Positions 6,990-14,706 of a stretch of DNA of 39,164 bases are shown here, in pieces (positions within the stretch are counted from its first letter, which is position 1; each line of letters opens with the position of its first letter). The DNA is from Pseudobutyrivibrio sp. (lineage in GTDB: Bacteria > Bacillota > Clostridia > Lachnospirales > Lachnospiraceae). A program made the translations under genes and the position numbers. The stretch lies in NCBI RefSeq assembly GCF_017471675.1, contig NZ_JAFUSK010000007.1:1-39164 (forward strand). The letters are read 5' to 3'. A model generated the notes under the pieces. That model was given only the letters and a program-made list of their open reading frames with translations, had not been told where the DNA came from and searched no databases.

Positions 6990-7562
6990 ATGAACGCACA
7001 GCAGCAACAGATGCTACGATTAAACATAAAAAAATACCGCAAAAAGCTCAATATTACACAGGAGATGCTTGCTGAAAGATTAAATTACACAAAACAGGCA
7101 ATTTCAAATTGGGAAACCGGAAAGAATCTTCCCTCAGATGAAGATATAGAAAAGATAGCAGAAATCTTTGGTGTTGAGCCGCATGCTCTTATCACACGCA
7201 GCACTGACAAGAATAATAGAATTCCCGATTTGGAGTTCCTTGAAATATTACCCATTCCAAATAGAGTTTTTACCTATGCTATTTTCTTTAAGAACAACGT
7301 AAACACACAATGGCAAGCTTGGATCTATGATATGGATTACCCTGCTATGATTTTTTCCGGCTATAGCTGCTCTATCCATGACAATTACGCATCATTTAAA
7401 GAAGATTTCCTAAAAGATATAGATGAGGCAATTGAAATAGCACGTGACTTCATGGATGAACGCGATGTTGATGATTATGCAAAAGAAATGCGTAGTACCA
7501 AAAATATGCTCGAAGCAATGGAAGCATTTGCAGATAACACTGAAGCATTTAAACTAGATTAA
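6990..7562 (+). CDS. XRE-family transcriptional regulator
   Basis: 190 aa; AAGGAGG at 6973-6979. Residues about 8-65 form a Cro/CI helix-turn-helix (KYRKKLNITQEMLAERLNYT, then QAISNWETGKNLPSDEDIEK). The C-terminal 120 residues have no recognised domain but contain strands and two helices (FKEDFLKDIDEAIEIARDFM). It lies 99 bp after the unknown gene at 5619 on the same strand and may control it. It converges on a minus-strand terminator at 7573. Confidence 0.9.
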   Translation: MNAQQQQMLRLNIKKYRKKLNITQEMLAERLNYTKQAISNWETGKNLPSDEDIEKIAEIFGVEPHALITRSTDKNNRIPDLEFLEILPIPNRVFTYAIFFKNNVNTQWQAWIYDMDYPAMIFSGYSCSIHDNYASFKEDFLKDIDEAIEIARDFMDERDVDDYAKEMRSTKNMLEAMEAFADNTEAFKLD

Positions 7563-7572
7563 TAAAAAAAGA

Positions 7573-7601
7573 GGCCGGTCCCACCACTATGAGACTGGTC
7601 C
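7573..7601 (-). terminator. Minus-strand intrinsic terminator converging on the XRE gene
   Basis: The minus-strand hairpin GGACCAGTC/GACCGGCC (one bulge, one wobble pair) is followed by CTCTTTTTTT. It would end transcripts coming from the Abi/small-ORF side and lies 10 bp past the XRE stop codon. Confidence 0.6.
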
Positions 7602-7606
7602 AATAA

Positions 7607-7741
7607 CTACCTACACACATTCTTATTTCGATGCTTATACGTTTTACTATCCCAGATTTCTACTCTATGATCCGTCTTAGCTACAATCTCCACTACTCGC
7701 TTCAGCACATCGTCGTAATCATTAGTGCGTATCTTTTTCAT
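7607..7741 (-). CDS. Small basic protein or gene remnant
   Basis: 44 codons from the ATG at 7741 (GAAGG 8 nt upstream), reading MKKIRTNDYDDVLKRVVEIV and ending RNKNVCR, just before a minus-strand terminator. The frame stays open upstream for about 20 codons (FGRSYFRMKVRT) to a TAA preceded by MSRNY, so it may be a nonsense-broken longer gene. No family recognised. Confidence 0.35.
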   Translation of the reverse strand: MKKIRTNDYDDVLKRVVEIVAKTDHRVEIWDSKTYKHRNKNVCR

Positions 7742-7848
7742 AGTTCGTACCTTCATTCGGAAGTAGCTTCTCCCGAATTTTCCTTTCTTGAAAATAGATT
7801 AATAGTTTCGGCTCATGTCCATTCCTTGCGCTAAAAAGGGGCATAATA

Positions 7849-7896
7849 ATAGACCAGTACGAATTGATCAGGGCGTCCCCAGAGGTACTGGTCTAT
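7849..7896. repeat. 12-bp perfect inverted repeat hairpin
   Basis: ATAGACCAGTAC (7849-7860) pairs with GTACTGGTCTAT (7885-7896) around a 24-nt loop containing TTGATCA. It lies between the Abi_2 remnant and the small ORF at 7607. It could be a terminator without a U tract, a recombination scar or a structured RNA. Confidence 0.65.
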
Positions 7897-7913
7897 GTAA
7901 GAGTTATTATTCT

Positions 7914-8027
7914 TTATATGTCAGCATTCAAGAACGCTATAACAGCATCCTTATCTGATATCTCTAGTCCCTTGGACTCTAATATTTGAACCTGTTCATC
8001 ATAATTCTTAGCTTTTTTGAGTAGCAT
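7914..8027 (-). pseudogene. Abi_2 (AbiD/AbiF-like) abortive-infection protein, N-terminal fragment
   Basis: 37 codons (AKNYDEQVQILESKGLEISD, then KDAVIAFLNADI) from the ATG at 8027, with AGGGG 5 nt upstream. Abi_2 proteins typically begin K.y.EQ...L.srGL.I.D...A...L...nYYrls. The match runs to just before the YYRL motif and then stops. The expected roughly 270 further residues, including the HEPN-type catalytic motif, are absent. Its promoter and a short hairpin-terminated leader remain upstream. Confidence 0.65.
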
Positions 8028-8041
8028 AAATACCCCTAAAT

Positions 8042-8093
8042 AAAAAATGTGCTCCCATTGGACACATCAAAGAGAGGTGTGGGAGCTCCTGTT
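8042..8093 (-). ncRNA. Hairpin-terminated leader or small RNA upstream of the Abi_2 fragment
   Basis: From the promoter at 8100-8127 the predicted RNA reads about 50 nt and ends in a hairpin, GCTCCCA (8080-8086) with TGGGAGC (8051-8057) and an inner CAC/GTG pairing, followed by ACATTTTTT. Hence a complete promoter-RNA-terminator unit precedes the abi start codon. AbiF-type and type III toxin-antitoxin systems carry a short RNA in this place. Whether this RNA belongs to that class is inference; it could be a simple attenuator. Confidence 0.4.
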
Positions 8094-8099
8094 AAATTT

Positions 8100-8127
8100 A
8101 TTGTAACAGATGTCCCATTAAAAACAA
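8100..8127 (-). promoter_or_regulatory. Promoter of the Abi leader RNA
   Basis: Minus strand TTGTTT (8122-8127), 16 bp, TACAAT (8100-8105). Confidence 0.5.
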
Positions 8128-8141
8128 TAAATTTATATAAA

Positions 8142-8219
8142 TTAGGTGGTCGTCATAATCTCCCTTGTTGTTTTATTGCCATCATAGAAGGCAGTAATTT
8201 GATAGTATGTTTTACCCAT
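8142..8219 (-). CDS. 25-aa peptide ORF with strong ribosome site
   Basis: MGKTYYQITAFYDGNKTTRE, then IMTTT and a stop. GAAGGAGG sits 7-8 nt before the ATG, the best ribosome site for several hundred bases. Nothing longer is in frame. It could be a genuine small peptide or the surviving 5' end of a lost gene; the abi promoter follows within 15 bp. Confidence 0.4.
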   Translation of the reverse strand: MGKTYYQITAFYDGNKTTREIMTTT

Positions 8220-8291
8220 TGAAATACCTCCTTCAACCATAAAAACAATAGAATCACTGTATTTATCGGTTTAAAAAATTTCGCGAAAAAA

Positions 8292-8315
8292 AGCAGTAGA
8301 CATAAGTCCACTGCT
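8292..8315 (-). terminator. Terminator of the Rpn nuclease gene
   Basis: Minus strand AGCAGTGGAC/GTCTACTGCT (one internal mismatch, TTAT loop), then TTTTTTT at 8286-8292. It lies 30 bp after the stop codon. The proximal half is conserved in the copy at 3439. Confidence 0.85.
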
Positions 8316-8360
8316 TTCAATATGCTTTGTAGCTATAATTAAGTTTTACTTTTGGAGCTG
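8299..8360 (-). repeat. 62-bp direct repeat, copy 2
   Basis: Identical to 3439-3500. It spans the 3' end of the intact Rpn gene and half of its terminator. Confidence 0.9.
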
Positions 8361-9197
8361 CTTTGCTATGATTGCACGTTCTTTGCCTTGTATACCACTA
8401 GCTGTAAGAGCCTGATCCAAAGTCCATTTCATATTTTCCATCAGGGACTTAACGATATCAACTTTAGTCTGCTCAGCTCGTTCATCTGCAACTTTATCAG
8501 CTAACTTTGTAAATGATTCACACATAGCATCACGTCCTTTCTCTGTTTCTTTAAAATGTCTGACTCCATCTGCAAGCGGTTTAAAATAAATGTTATCAGC
8601 CTTCTTGCAATTAAAGTCATGTGCTAACTTACCGAAATCATCTTCACCCCTATACTTACCGTTAACATAAATTATATGAGCTCCATCATCAAAAGCTTTT
8701 CCTGTTTCTCTGATAATCTTATCTACATGATATATCGGCTTGTTTTCCTTAAATTTGTCATGTTGACAAATGAAAATAACATAAGTGTCTTTCAGTTCCT
8801 TAAAATCTTGATTCTTCTTTAAAAGCCTTGAATCCATCATGCTTTGATGAAATCTTGGTCGTCTAATATGGGATCCCTTAGTATTACGCTGAACCTCTAC
8901 ATCAAACTCTACACCTTTTTCATCTACAGCATCAATATCAAGCTTGATATTTCTTCCACCCGGATATGGGCTCTTAAGTTCAATCTGACCTTTAACTCTG
9001 ACAACCTTGACATCCTTACGTTCAAGAATAATCTGCAATAAAAGTTCTGTGGCTTCAATATTTCCATCAAAAACCTTGCTCATAAGGTCATCATCGAATA
9101 AAGTTAAATCATCAATCGCTTTATCAAGCTCAGCATTAATTTGAGCGCTAAGCTCTTTTCTAGAGGATTCATCCTCTGTAACCTTTTTTCTAGCCAT
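8346..9197 (-). CDS. Rpn family recombination-promoting nuclease/putative transposase
   Basis: 283 aa, the usual size for the PD-(D/E)XK_2 (transposase_31-like) family; GAGGAG lies before the ATG at 9197. N-terminal SKVFDGNIEATELLLQIIL is the typical 'dynamic genome' lead-in. The catalytic core is KLDIDAVDEKGVEFDVEVQ (residues about 84-102: the Asp, then the E-x-Q element), followed by the helix RRPRFHQSMMD and the strand DTYVIFICQHD. The C-terminal helix NMKWTLDQALTASGI is shared with the broken paralogue at 3486-4092. Rpn enzymes are Mg-dependent endonucleases linked to recA-independent recombination and horizontal transfer. The gene is flanked by its own terminator and appears intact. Confidence 0.88.
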   Translation of the reverse strand: MARKKVTEDESSRKELSAQINAELDKAIDDLTLFDDDLMSKVFDGNIEATELLLQIILERKDVKVVRVKGQIELKSPYPGGRNIKLDIDAVDEKGVEFDVEVQRNTKGSHIRRPRFHQSMMDSRLLKKNQDFKELKDTYVIFICQHDKFKENKPIYHVDKIIRETGKAFDDGAHIIYVNGKYRGEDDFGKLAHDFNCKKADNIYFKPLADGVRHFKETEKGRDAMCESFTKLADKVADERAEQTKVDIVKSLMENMKWTLDQALTASGIQGKERAIIAKQLQK

Positions 9198-9311
9198 ACT
9201 TACTCCTCACATTAATAATAGCATCATATCACACCCAAAACAATTAGCAAAGAGCCGATTTAATGCAAACTTAATATGTATAAATGCACATCCACACTAA
9301 AAAAAGCACCT

Positions 9312-9422
9312 TTACCTGTCAAGATAACTGCGCTTTCGTGTCTGCTGTCTTTTATGTTGTCGTTCAAGTGTGCTATGGTCATTGTTGAGCTCACGGTCCT
9401 CATTGATCTTGTTGAACTTCAT
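9312..9422 (-). CDS. Possible 36-aa basic peptide (uncertain)
   Basis: ATG at 9420-9422; MKFNKINEDRELNNDHSTLE, then RQHKRQQTRKRSYLDR. GAGGCAAATG precedes it. It overlaps the next small frame by 23 bp. It is rich in charged residues like a DNA-binding tail but matches nothing I know, and may be the tail of a decayed gene. Confidence 0.25.
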   Translation of the reverse strand: MKFNKINEDRELNNDHSTLERQHKRQQTRKRSYLDR

Positions 9423-9513
9423 AATCATTTGCCTCTTTAGCAACATCCTTATTTGAAGAAATAGATATGAAAGCATTGCTGATTATATGCTTCCCCCAAT
9501 ATACCCATTTCAT
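9400..9513 (-). CDS. Possible 37-aa peptide (uncertain)
   Basis: ATG at 9511-9513 with AGGAAG upstream; MKWVYWGKHIISNAFISISS, then NKDVAKEANDYEVQQDQ. No family recognised. In the rest of the 9198-9704 gap I see only AT-rich sequence, a short run of C residues at 9664-9671 and no other convincing signal. Confidence 0.25.
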   Translation of the reverse strand: MKWVYWGKHIISNAFISISSNKDVAKEANDYEVQQDQ

Positions 9514-9704
9514 GTTCTCTTCCTATGAAAATACTTCTCTCTACTGCAAAAAATCACTCTACCAAAATGTCTTTTACTAAAATATATTTTAGCATAATTT
9601 TTCAGCACAAAATCTTTAAATGTCAATGTAGAATTCTACCCCTTATATCGATAATAGAGGGAACCCCCCCTCAAATACAAAAATCCCCATTTTCTACACA
9701 GCGT

Positions 9705-10175
9705 TTAAAGTATATACTGCATAAAATTACCATTATGCTTGAACCCATAAGCAGTATACAGTTTCACTCCCATATCCGAAGCTGTAATATGTACAGCTCC
9801 ACAGCCATAAGCTCTTGCTTCTTCCACCACTCTATTAAGCAATTCTTTTGCTATGCCCATCCTGCGATAATTGGGATTAGTATACATGCTAGAAAGCAGC
9901 CCCAATCTTCCGGTCGGACATCCAAAATATGGCGGCTTCTCTACAAAAGACATGCCACTAGTTCCAATTATTTTGTTGTCATCCATGGCTAGCCAGGAAA
10001 CAAATGTGCCATCCGCTAAATGTCTATTATAATAATCTTTCAATGCAGATTGCAGGTCAACATCTGTAGGAACAGTTCGCCCTGATGAAACATATTCCTC
10101 TGTAAGTTGCGTAATTCTCATATCAATAAATACATCTAATTCTGAAGTTGTTAGCTTCTTATAAGAAATATCCAT
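9705..10175 (-). CDS. GNAT family N-acetyltransferase
   Basis: 156 aa; the ribosome site AAAGGGGG lies 5 nt before the ATG. The protein starts MDISYKKLTTSELDVFIDMR. Motif A is SSMYTNPNYRRMGIAKELLN (residues about 94-113, with R-x-x-G-I-A for acetyl-CoA pyrophosphate), then VVEEARAYGC and the end LYTAYGFKHNG, the standard final strands. The N-terminus places it among streptothricin/aminoglycoside-like and housekeeping GNATs; the substrate is unknown. It is a single-gene unit between ppdK's terminator and the decayed region. Confidence 0.88.
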   Translation of the reverse strand: MDISYKKLTTSELDVFIDMRITQLTEEYVSSGRTVPTDVDLQSALKDYYNRHLADGTFVSWLAMDDNKIIGTSGMSFVEKPPYFGCPTGRLGLLSSMYTNPNYRRMGIAKELLNRVVEEARAYGCGAVHITASDMGVKLYTAYGFKHNGNFMQYIL

Positions 10176-10294
10176 TTGTCCCCCTTTACAAACTTAACAT
10201 TAACTATTTCTTCAATATATTATAGCTAATCTACTTTCTCCATAAAAGACCACAGCTCTGTAGATATAACTGGCACTCCTTATTTACAGTATCT

Positions 10295-10401
10295 GAGCAG
10301 TACTATATTCATTTTTCTTCCCAGTACTGCCCAGTCGCACCAGCCCCCTGCCATCGCACACAAAAAAGACCCAGCCCCCAGGAAACCCCAGGGACTGGGT
10401 C
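10295..10401 (-). repeat. Two-hairpin element, copy 2 (behind ppdK)
   Basis: It holds the ppdK terminator plus, further downstream, a perfect 8-bp stem GCAGTACT (10297-10304) / AGTACTGC (10323-10330). The layout and several stretches (TCTTTTTTGTGTG, TGGGCAGT, CTGCTCAGA on the minus strand) are shared with 1745-1833. Confidence 0.45.
10368..10401 (-). terminator. ppdK intrinsic terminator
   Basis: Minus-strand stem GACCCAG/CTGGGTC with further CCC/GGG pairing inside, followed by TTTTTTGTG. The 116 bp between it and the ppdK stop codon show nothing else I can identify. Confidence 0.85.
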
Positions 10402-10517
10402 AAATACTCTATTTAAGCTAACTGCCTAAGCAAAGCCGCCAATTACTTATTTGCTACACAAAGCAGCTTGCCTGCTTTGATGGGCTTGTCCCATCGTCGC
10501 AATCCTGCAATTGCAAA

Positions 10518-13154
10518 CTACTTGTTTGCAATTGCAGCCTGTGCTGCAGCAAGGCGAGCGATAGGTACTCTAAATGGAGAGCATGATACATAGTCAAGAC
10601 CAATCTTGTGGCAGAACTCTACTGAAGATGGGTCTCCACCGTGCTCACCGCAGATACCTACGTGAAGCTTAGGATTTACTGGCTTACCAAGCTTGATAGC
10701 TGTCTCCATAAGCTTACCAACACCTGTCTGGTCAAGCTTAGCAAATGGATCGTTCTCGAAGATCTTTGTGTCATAGTAAGCATTTAAGAACTTACCAGCA
10801 TCATCACGAGAGAATCCGAATGTCATCTGTGTAAGATCGTTTGTACCGAAGCAGAAGAAGTCAGCTTCCTTAGCAATCTCATCAGCTGTAAGAGCAGCAC
10901 GTGGGATTTCGATCATTGTACCAACTTCGTACTCAAGCTTAGCACCTGCTGCTGCGATTTCAGCGTCAGCTGTCTCAACAACAACCTGCTTTACATACTT
11001 AAGCTCCTTAACCTCACATACAAGTGGGATCATGATTTCAGGCTTAACATTCCAATCTGGATGAGCCTTCTGTACTTCGATTGCTGCACGGATAACAGCC
11101 TTTGTCTGCATCTTAGCAATTGAAGGATATGTAACTGCAAGACGGCATCCTCTGTGACCCATCATTGGGTTGAACTCGTGGAGTGACTCGCAGATGTTCT
11201 TGATTTCTTCTACTGACTTGTTCTTAGCCTTTGCAAGCTTCTCGATATCAGCATCCTCTGTAGGAACGAACTCGTGAAGAGGTGGATCAAGGAATCTGAT
11301 TGTAACTGGGCATCCCTCAAGTGCTTCGTAAAGAGCCTTGAAGTCTCCCTGCTGGTAAGGAAGAATCTTATCAAGAGCAACTTCTCTTTCTTCCTCTGTA
11401 TCAGAGCAGATCATCTCACGGAATGCAGCGATACGCTCTGGCTCGAAGAACATGTGCTCTGTACGGCAAAGACCGATACCTTCTGCACCAAGCTCTCTAG
11501 CCTTCTTAGCATCAGCTGGAGTATCTGCATTTGTACGAACCTTAAGTGTTCTGAACTGATCAGCCCAAGCCATAACACGACCGAACTCACCAGCGATTGT
11601 AGCATCAACTGTTGGGATGATACCAGCGTAGATGTTACCTGTTGTACCATCGATAGAGATTTCAGAACCCTCTGTAAATGTTGTGCCTGCAAGAGTGAAC
11701 TTCTTGTTCTCCTCATCCATAGCGATGTCGCCGCAACCAGATACACAGCATGTACCCATACCACGAGCAACAACGGCAGCGTGTGATGTCATACCACCAC
11801 GAACTGTAAGGATACCCTGAGCAGCCTTCATACCTGTGATATCTTCTGGAGATGTCTCAAGACGAACAAGAACTACCTTCTCGCCGCGAGCAGCCCATGC
11901 CTCTGCGTCATCAGCTGTAAATACAACCTTACCGCAAGCAGCACCAGGAGATGCACCAAGACCCTTTCCAAGTGGAGTTGCAGCCTTAAGAGCAGCAGCC
12001 TCGAACTGTGGATGAAGAAGTGTATCAAGGTTACGTGGGTCGATCATTGCTACAGCCTCTTCTGGTGTCTTGTGTCCCTCATCAACAAGGTCGCAAGCAA
12101 TCTTAAGAGCAGCTGGAGCTGTTCTCTTACCGTTACGGCACTGGAGCATGTAAAGCTTCTTGTTCTCTACTGTGAACTCCATGTCCTGCATATCATGGTA
12201 GTGATTCTCAAGAGTCTCACATACCTTGATGAACTCTGCATAAGCCTCTGGGAATTCCTTCTCCATCTGAGCGATTGGCATTGGTGTACGAACACCAGCA
12301 ACTACGTCCTCGCCCTGTGCGTTGATAAGGAACTCACCCATAAGCTTGTTCTCGCCTGTAGCTGGGTCACGAGTAAATGCAACACCAGTACCAGACTCGT
12401 TATTTAAGTTACCGAATACCATAGGCATTACGTTAACAGCTGTACCCCATGAATAAGGGATATCGTTGTCTCTTCTATATACGTTTGCACGAGGATTATC
12501 CCATGAACGGAAAACTGCCTCGATAGCAAGCTTTAACTGCTCAACAGGATCTGATGGGAAGTCTGAACCTAGCTGATTCTTGTACTCAGCCTTGAACTGC
12601 TCAGCAAGCTCCTTAAGGTCAGCTGCTGTAAGATCTACGTCAAACTTAACACCCTTCTTCTCCTTCATCTCATCGATAAGCTGCTCGAAGTACTTCTTAC
12701 CAACTTCCATAACAACGTCTGAGAACATCTGGATAAAACGTCTGTATGAATCATATACGAAACGCTCAAAAGCTGGATCTGGGTTACCAGCAATCATAGC
12801 TGCAACTACTTCATCGTTAAGACCAAGGTTAAGGATAGTATCCATCATACCTGGCATAGATGCTCTAGCACCTGAACGAACTGAAACTAAAAGTGGATTC
12901 TTAAGATCGCCGAACTTCTTGCCGTTGATCTCTTCCATCTTCTTAACACCTTCCATAGCCTGAGCCATGATTTCATCATTAATCTTGCGACCATCCTCAT
13001 AGTACTGTGTACAAGCCTCTGTTGTGATTGTGAAGCCCTGAGGTACTGGAAGACCGATGCTTGTCATCTCTGCAAGGTTAGCACCCTTTCCGCCGAGAAG
13101 GTTACGCATGGTCATGTCGCCTTCGCTAAACATATACACCCATTTGTTAGCCAT
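10518..13154 (-). CDS. ppdK: Pyruvate, phosphate dikinase
   Basis: 878 aa, the normal length for bacterial PPDK. The enzyme reversibly converts pyruvate + ATP + Pi to phosphoenolpyruvate + AMP + PPi in the cytosol; in anaerobes it serves PEP synthesis or PPi-linked glycolysis. The N-terminal ATP-grasp part has LLGGKGANLAEM (residues 19-30) and VRSGARASMPGMMDTILNLG. The phosphohistidine domain has ILTVRGGMTSHAAVVARG with the catalytic His near residue 455 and CCVSGCGD after it. The C-terminal TIM barrel has MGHRGCRLA, GTMIEIPRAAL, FCFGTNDLTQMTFGFSRDD and GICGEHGGDP with the catalytic Cys. AGGAGG precedes the ATG. It is monocistronic with its own terminator. Confidence 0.99.
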   Translation of the reverse strand: MANKWVYMFSEGDMTMRNLLGGKGANLAEMTSIGLPVPQGFTITTEACTQYYEDGRKINDEIMAQAMEGVKKMEEINGKKFGDLKNPLLVSVRSGARASMPGMMDTILNLGLNDEVVAAMIAGNPDPAFERFVYDSYRRFIQMFSDVVMEVGKKYFEQLIDEMKEKKGVKFDVDLTAADLKELAEQFKAEYKNQLGSDFPSDPVEQLKLAIEAVFRSWDNPRANVYRRDNDIPYSWGTAVNVMPMVFGNLNNESGTGVAFTRDPATGENKLMGEFLINAQGEDVVAGVRTPMPIAQMEKEFPEAYAEFIKVCETLENHYHDMQDMEFTVENKKLYMLQCRNGKRTAPAALKIACDLVDEGHKTPEEAVAMIDPRNLDTLLHPQFEAAALKAATPLGKGLGASPGAACGKVVFTADDAEAWAARGEKVVLVRLETSPEDITGMKAAQGILTVRGGMTSHAAVVARGMGTCCVSGCGDIAMDEENKKFTLAGTTFTEGSEISIDGTTGNIYAGIIPTVDATIAGEFGRVMAWADQFRTLKVRTNADTPADAKKARELGAEGIGLCRTEHMFFEPERIAAFREMICSDTEEEREVALDKILPYQQGDFKALYEALEGCPVTIRFLDPPLHEFVPTEDADIEKLAKAKNKSVEEIKNICESLHEFNPMMGHRGCRLAVTYPSIAKMQTKAVIRAAIEVQKAHPDWNVKPEIMIPLVCEVKELKYVKQVVVETADAEIAAAGAKLEYEVGTMIEIPRAALTADEIAKEADFFCFGTNDLTQMTFGFSRDDAGKFLNAYYDTKIFENDPFAKLDQTGVGKLMETAIKLGKPVNPKLHVGICGEHGGDPSSVEFCHKIGLDYVSCSPFRVPIARLAAAQAAIANK

Positions 13155-13205
13155 TTTGATAATCCTCCTAATTTTTTAAAAACATTATTCTGCGAACTGT
13201 TGATT

Positions 13206-13232
13206 TAAACGGGGTTTCAGACAGTCCGTTTA
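13206..13232 (-). promoter_or_regulatory. Inverted repeat in the ppdK leader
   Basis: TAAACGG (13206-13212) pairs with CCGTTTA (13226-13232), 50-80 bp upstream of the ppdK start, next to AT-rich promoter-like sequence. It may be an operator or a leader hairpin; no known riboswitch is recognisable. Confidence 0.3.
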
Positions 13233-13291
13233 TATTTAAACACAATTTAGACCCCAAATCAATCAAAATCGTTGTACGATAAGTAGAAAAA

Positions 13292-13333
13292 CAGCAAAGT
13301 TTTTTGTGCACTTTTATCACAAAAACTTTGCTG
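13292..13333 (-). terminator. Terminator of the accessory Sec/glycosylation operon
   Basis: A 16-bp stem CAGCAAAGTTTTTGTG with its complement (one extra T), a 9-nt loop, followed on the minus strand by TTTTTC. It lies 20 bp after gtfB. Confidence 0.9.
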
Positions 13334-13353
13334 TCTGAATATAGTTTCCATTT

Positions 13354-14706
13354 TTAATTAAAGTCATACTCTGCCGGATTTGCCGTAAGTGCGTATTTTT
13401 GCTGGCTTATCACAGCTTTTTTCAACTTTGTTCTATCACTAATCAATCCCTTTAGTCGATAGATGAGTTTTCTGAAATCTTTTGCATCAAATCGATTTTC
13501 CGGTGCCGTATAACATAATCCGTGGGCTGTTTCATTGAATGCCAGCAGCAATTGATTTTGAATAAATGCCTGCCTTGTGGCATTCACTATCTCCCCCTCA
13601 TGATTAATATCAAGATAGTAATCACATCTTGCAAACAAGCCATTTAGTGTGGACATTTTGATATTAGGATACAAAATAGCATTGTCATATTTTTCATGAG
13701 CTAAAAGCTTTGCGGACATTTCTGTAAGTGCCGCCACATGAAACTTTACCTCAGGAAGGGCCTCTATTAGTTCTTGCAGCTTTTCCACCTCCTGGGTGTT
13801 GGTGCAAATCAAAGCCTCCTTGCGTCCTAAGTTTTCCCTTTCAAATGGGTATATGTACCCAAGCCTTGATACTATATTTTTAGCTCCATCTACCTTACTT
13901 AGCCTTTCATAGGATGGATTGTTTTGCACTACTATCCTGTTACATCTAGGAGCCTTTCCATCTAAGATAAGCTGCATATTCCCCGGTATGTCTTTGCCCA
14001 TTTCTTCCTGCCAAAACAATATATCGCATTTACGATATTCACCCTCAGGTAATGCATTAGATACAAAAAATGGAATTGATAATGAATTAAAGTATATTGC
14101 CTTTTTATCAAAGCCATTCAGCAACATGTAGTAAACCACAAATTCAGTTCTATTTTTAAAGAACCTTGTAACCCCTTTATAATTTAAAATAATATCGCCG
14201 GTAACAAAATTCTCAATAATTACCTCATTTCCTGTTGCATCAAAATAGGATTTGCTGACCTTTTTGGCAAATTTATTAAAGATTGTTCTTCCATAGCAAA
14301 TACCATATTTATTGTAGTGGTCGCTGGCCTTAACCACTCCATCCTCGTCCAGCCAATCAACCACCTTTACAAGCCTTTTGTTTTTAGGCTCCTGGTAAAA
14401 GATTCTTCCTCGTTCCTTGGATTTGTCATGGACACTTCCACTGTTATTATTTCCACTAATCTGCCAATATTCTGGCACTTTTATCTGATTAAAATATAGG
14501 GGCTTTGCTAAATTGTTTCCACCAAAAATATCCCCAAGGAAATATTCAAAAACATTCTCCACATTATCAGGCAAAAAGCCTTCATCATTGATGCATACAG
14601 CTTTTATTTCATAACCTGCATTAGAAAAAGAGGCAAGCAAATCTCTGCTTCCCAAATTAAAATAATCAAACAGCAACACTATATTGTCTCTATTAGATTT
14701 TTCCAT
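13354..14706 (-). CDS. gtfB: Accessory Sec glycosylation chaperone GtfB
   Basis: 450 aa, matching GtfB of serine-rich repeat protein loci (about 440-450 aa). GtfB has a glycosyltransferase fold but lacks activity; it binds the unglycosylated adhesin and activates GtfA. Landmarks: NIVLLFDYFNLGSRDLLASF at the N-terminus, WLDEDGVVKASDHYNKYG (about 120-137), DILFWQEEMGKDIPGNMQLI (about 228-247) and the C-terminal RCDYYLDINHEGEIVNATRQ. GGAGG lies 5 nt before the ATG, and the first 28 nt overlap the end of gtfA, so the two are translationally coupled. It is the last gene of the operon. Confidence 0.95.
   Translation of the reverse strand: MEKSNRDNIVLLFDYFNLGSRDLLASFSNAGYEIKAVCINDEGFLPDNVENVFEYFLGDIFGGNNLAKPLYFNQIKVPEYWQISGNNNSGSVHDKSKERGRIFYQEPKNKRLVKVVDWLDEDGVVKASDHYNKYGICYGRTIFNKFAKKVSKSYFDATGNEVIIENFVTGDIILNYKGVTRFFKNRTEFVVYYMLLNGFDKKAIYFNSLSIPFFVSNALPEGEYRKCDILFWQEEMGKDIPGNMQLILDGKAPRCNRIVVQNNPSYERLSKVDGAKNIVSRLGYIYPFERENLGRKEALICTNTQEVEKLQELIEALPEVKFHVAALTEMSAKLLAHEKYDNAILYPNIKMSTLNGLFARCDYYLDINHEGEIVNATRQAFIQNQLLLAFNETAHGLCYTAPENRFDAKDFRKLIYRLKGLISDRTKLKKAVISQQKYALTANPAEYDFN

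Noticed and set aside
7631-7834. A 67-codon plus-strand frame downstream of the XRE gene
   Set aside because: No ribosome site; the minus strand of the same stretch has a better candidate and a terminator.
11274-12963. Several 120-170-codon plus-strand frames opposite ppdK
   Set aside because: They are antisense shadows of a strongly conserved gene, with no translation signals.
13155-13353. Search for a riboswitch before ppdK
   Set aside because: Only one 7-bp inverted repeat is visible; no known riboswitch core is recognisable.
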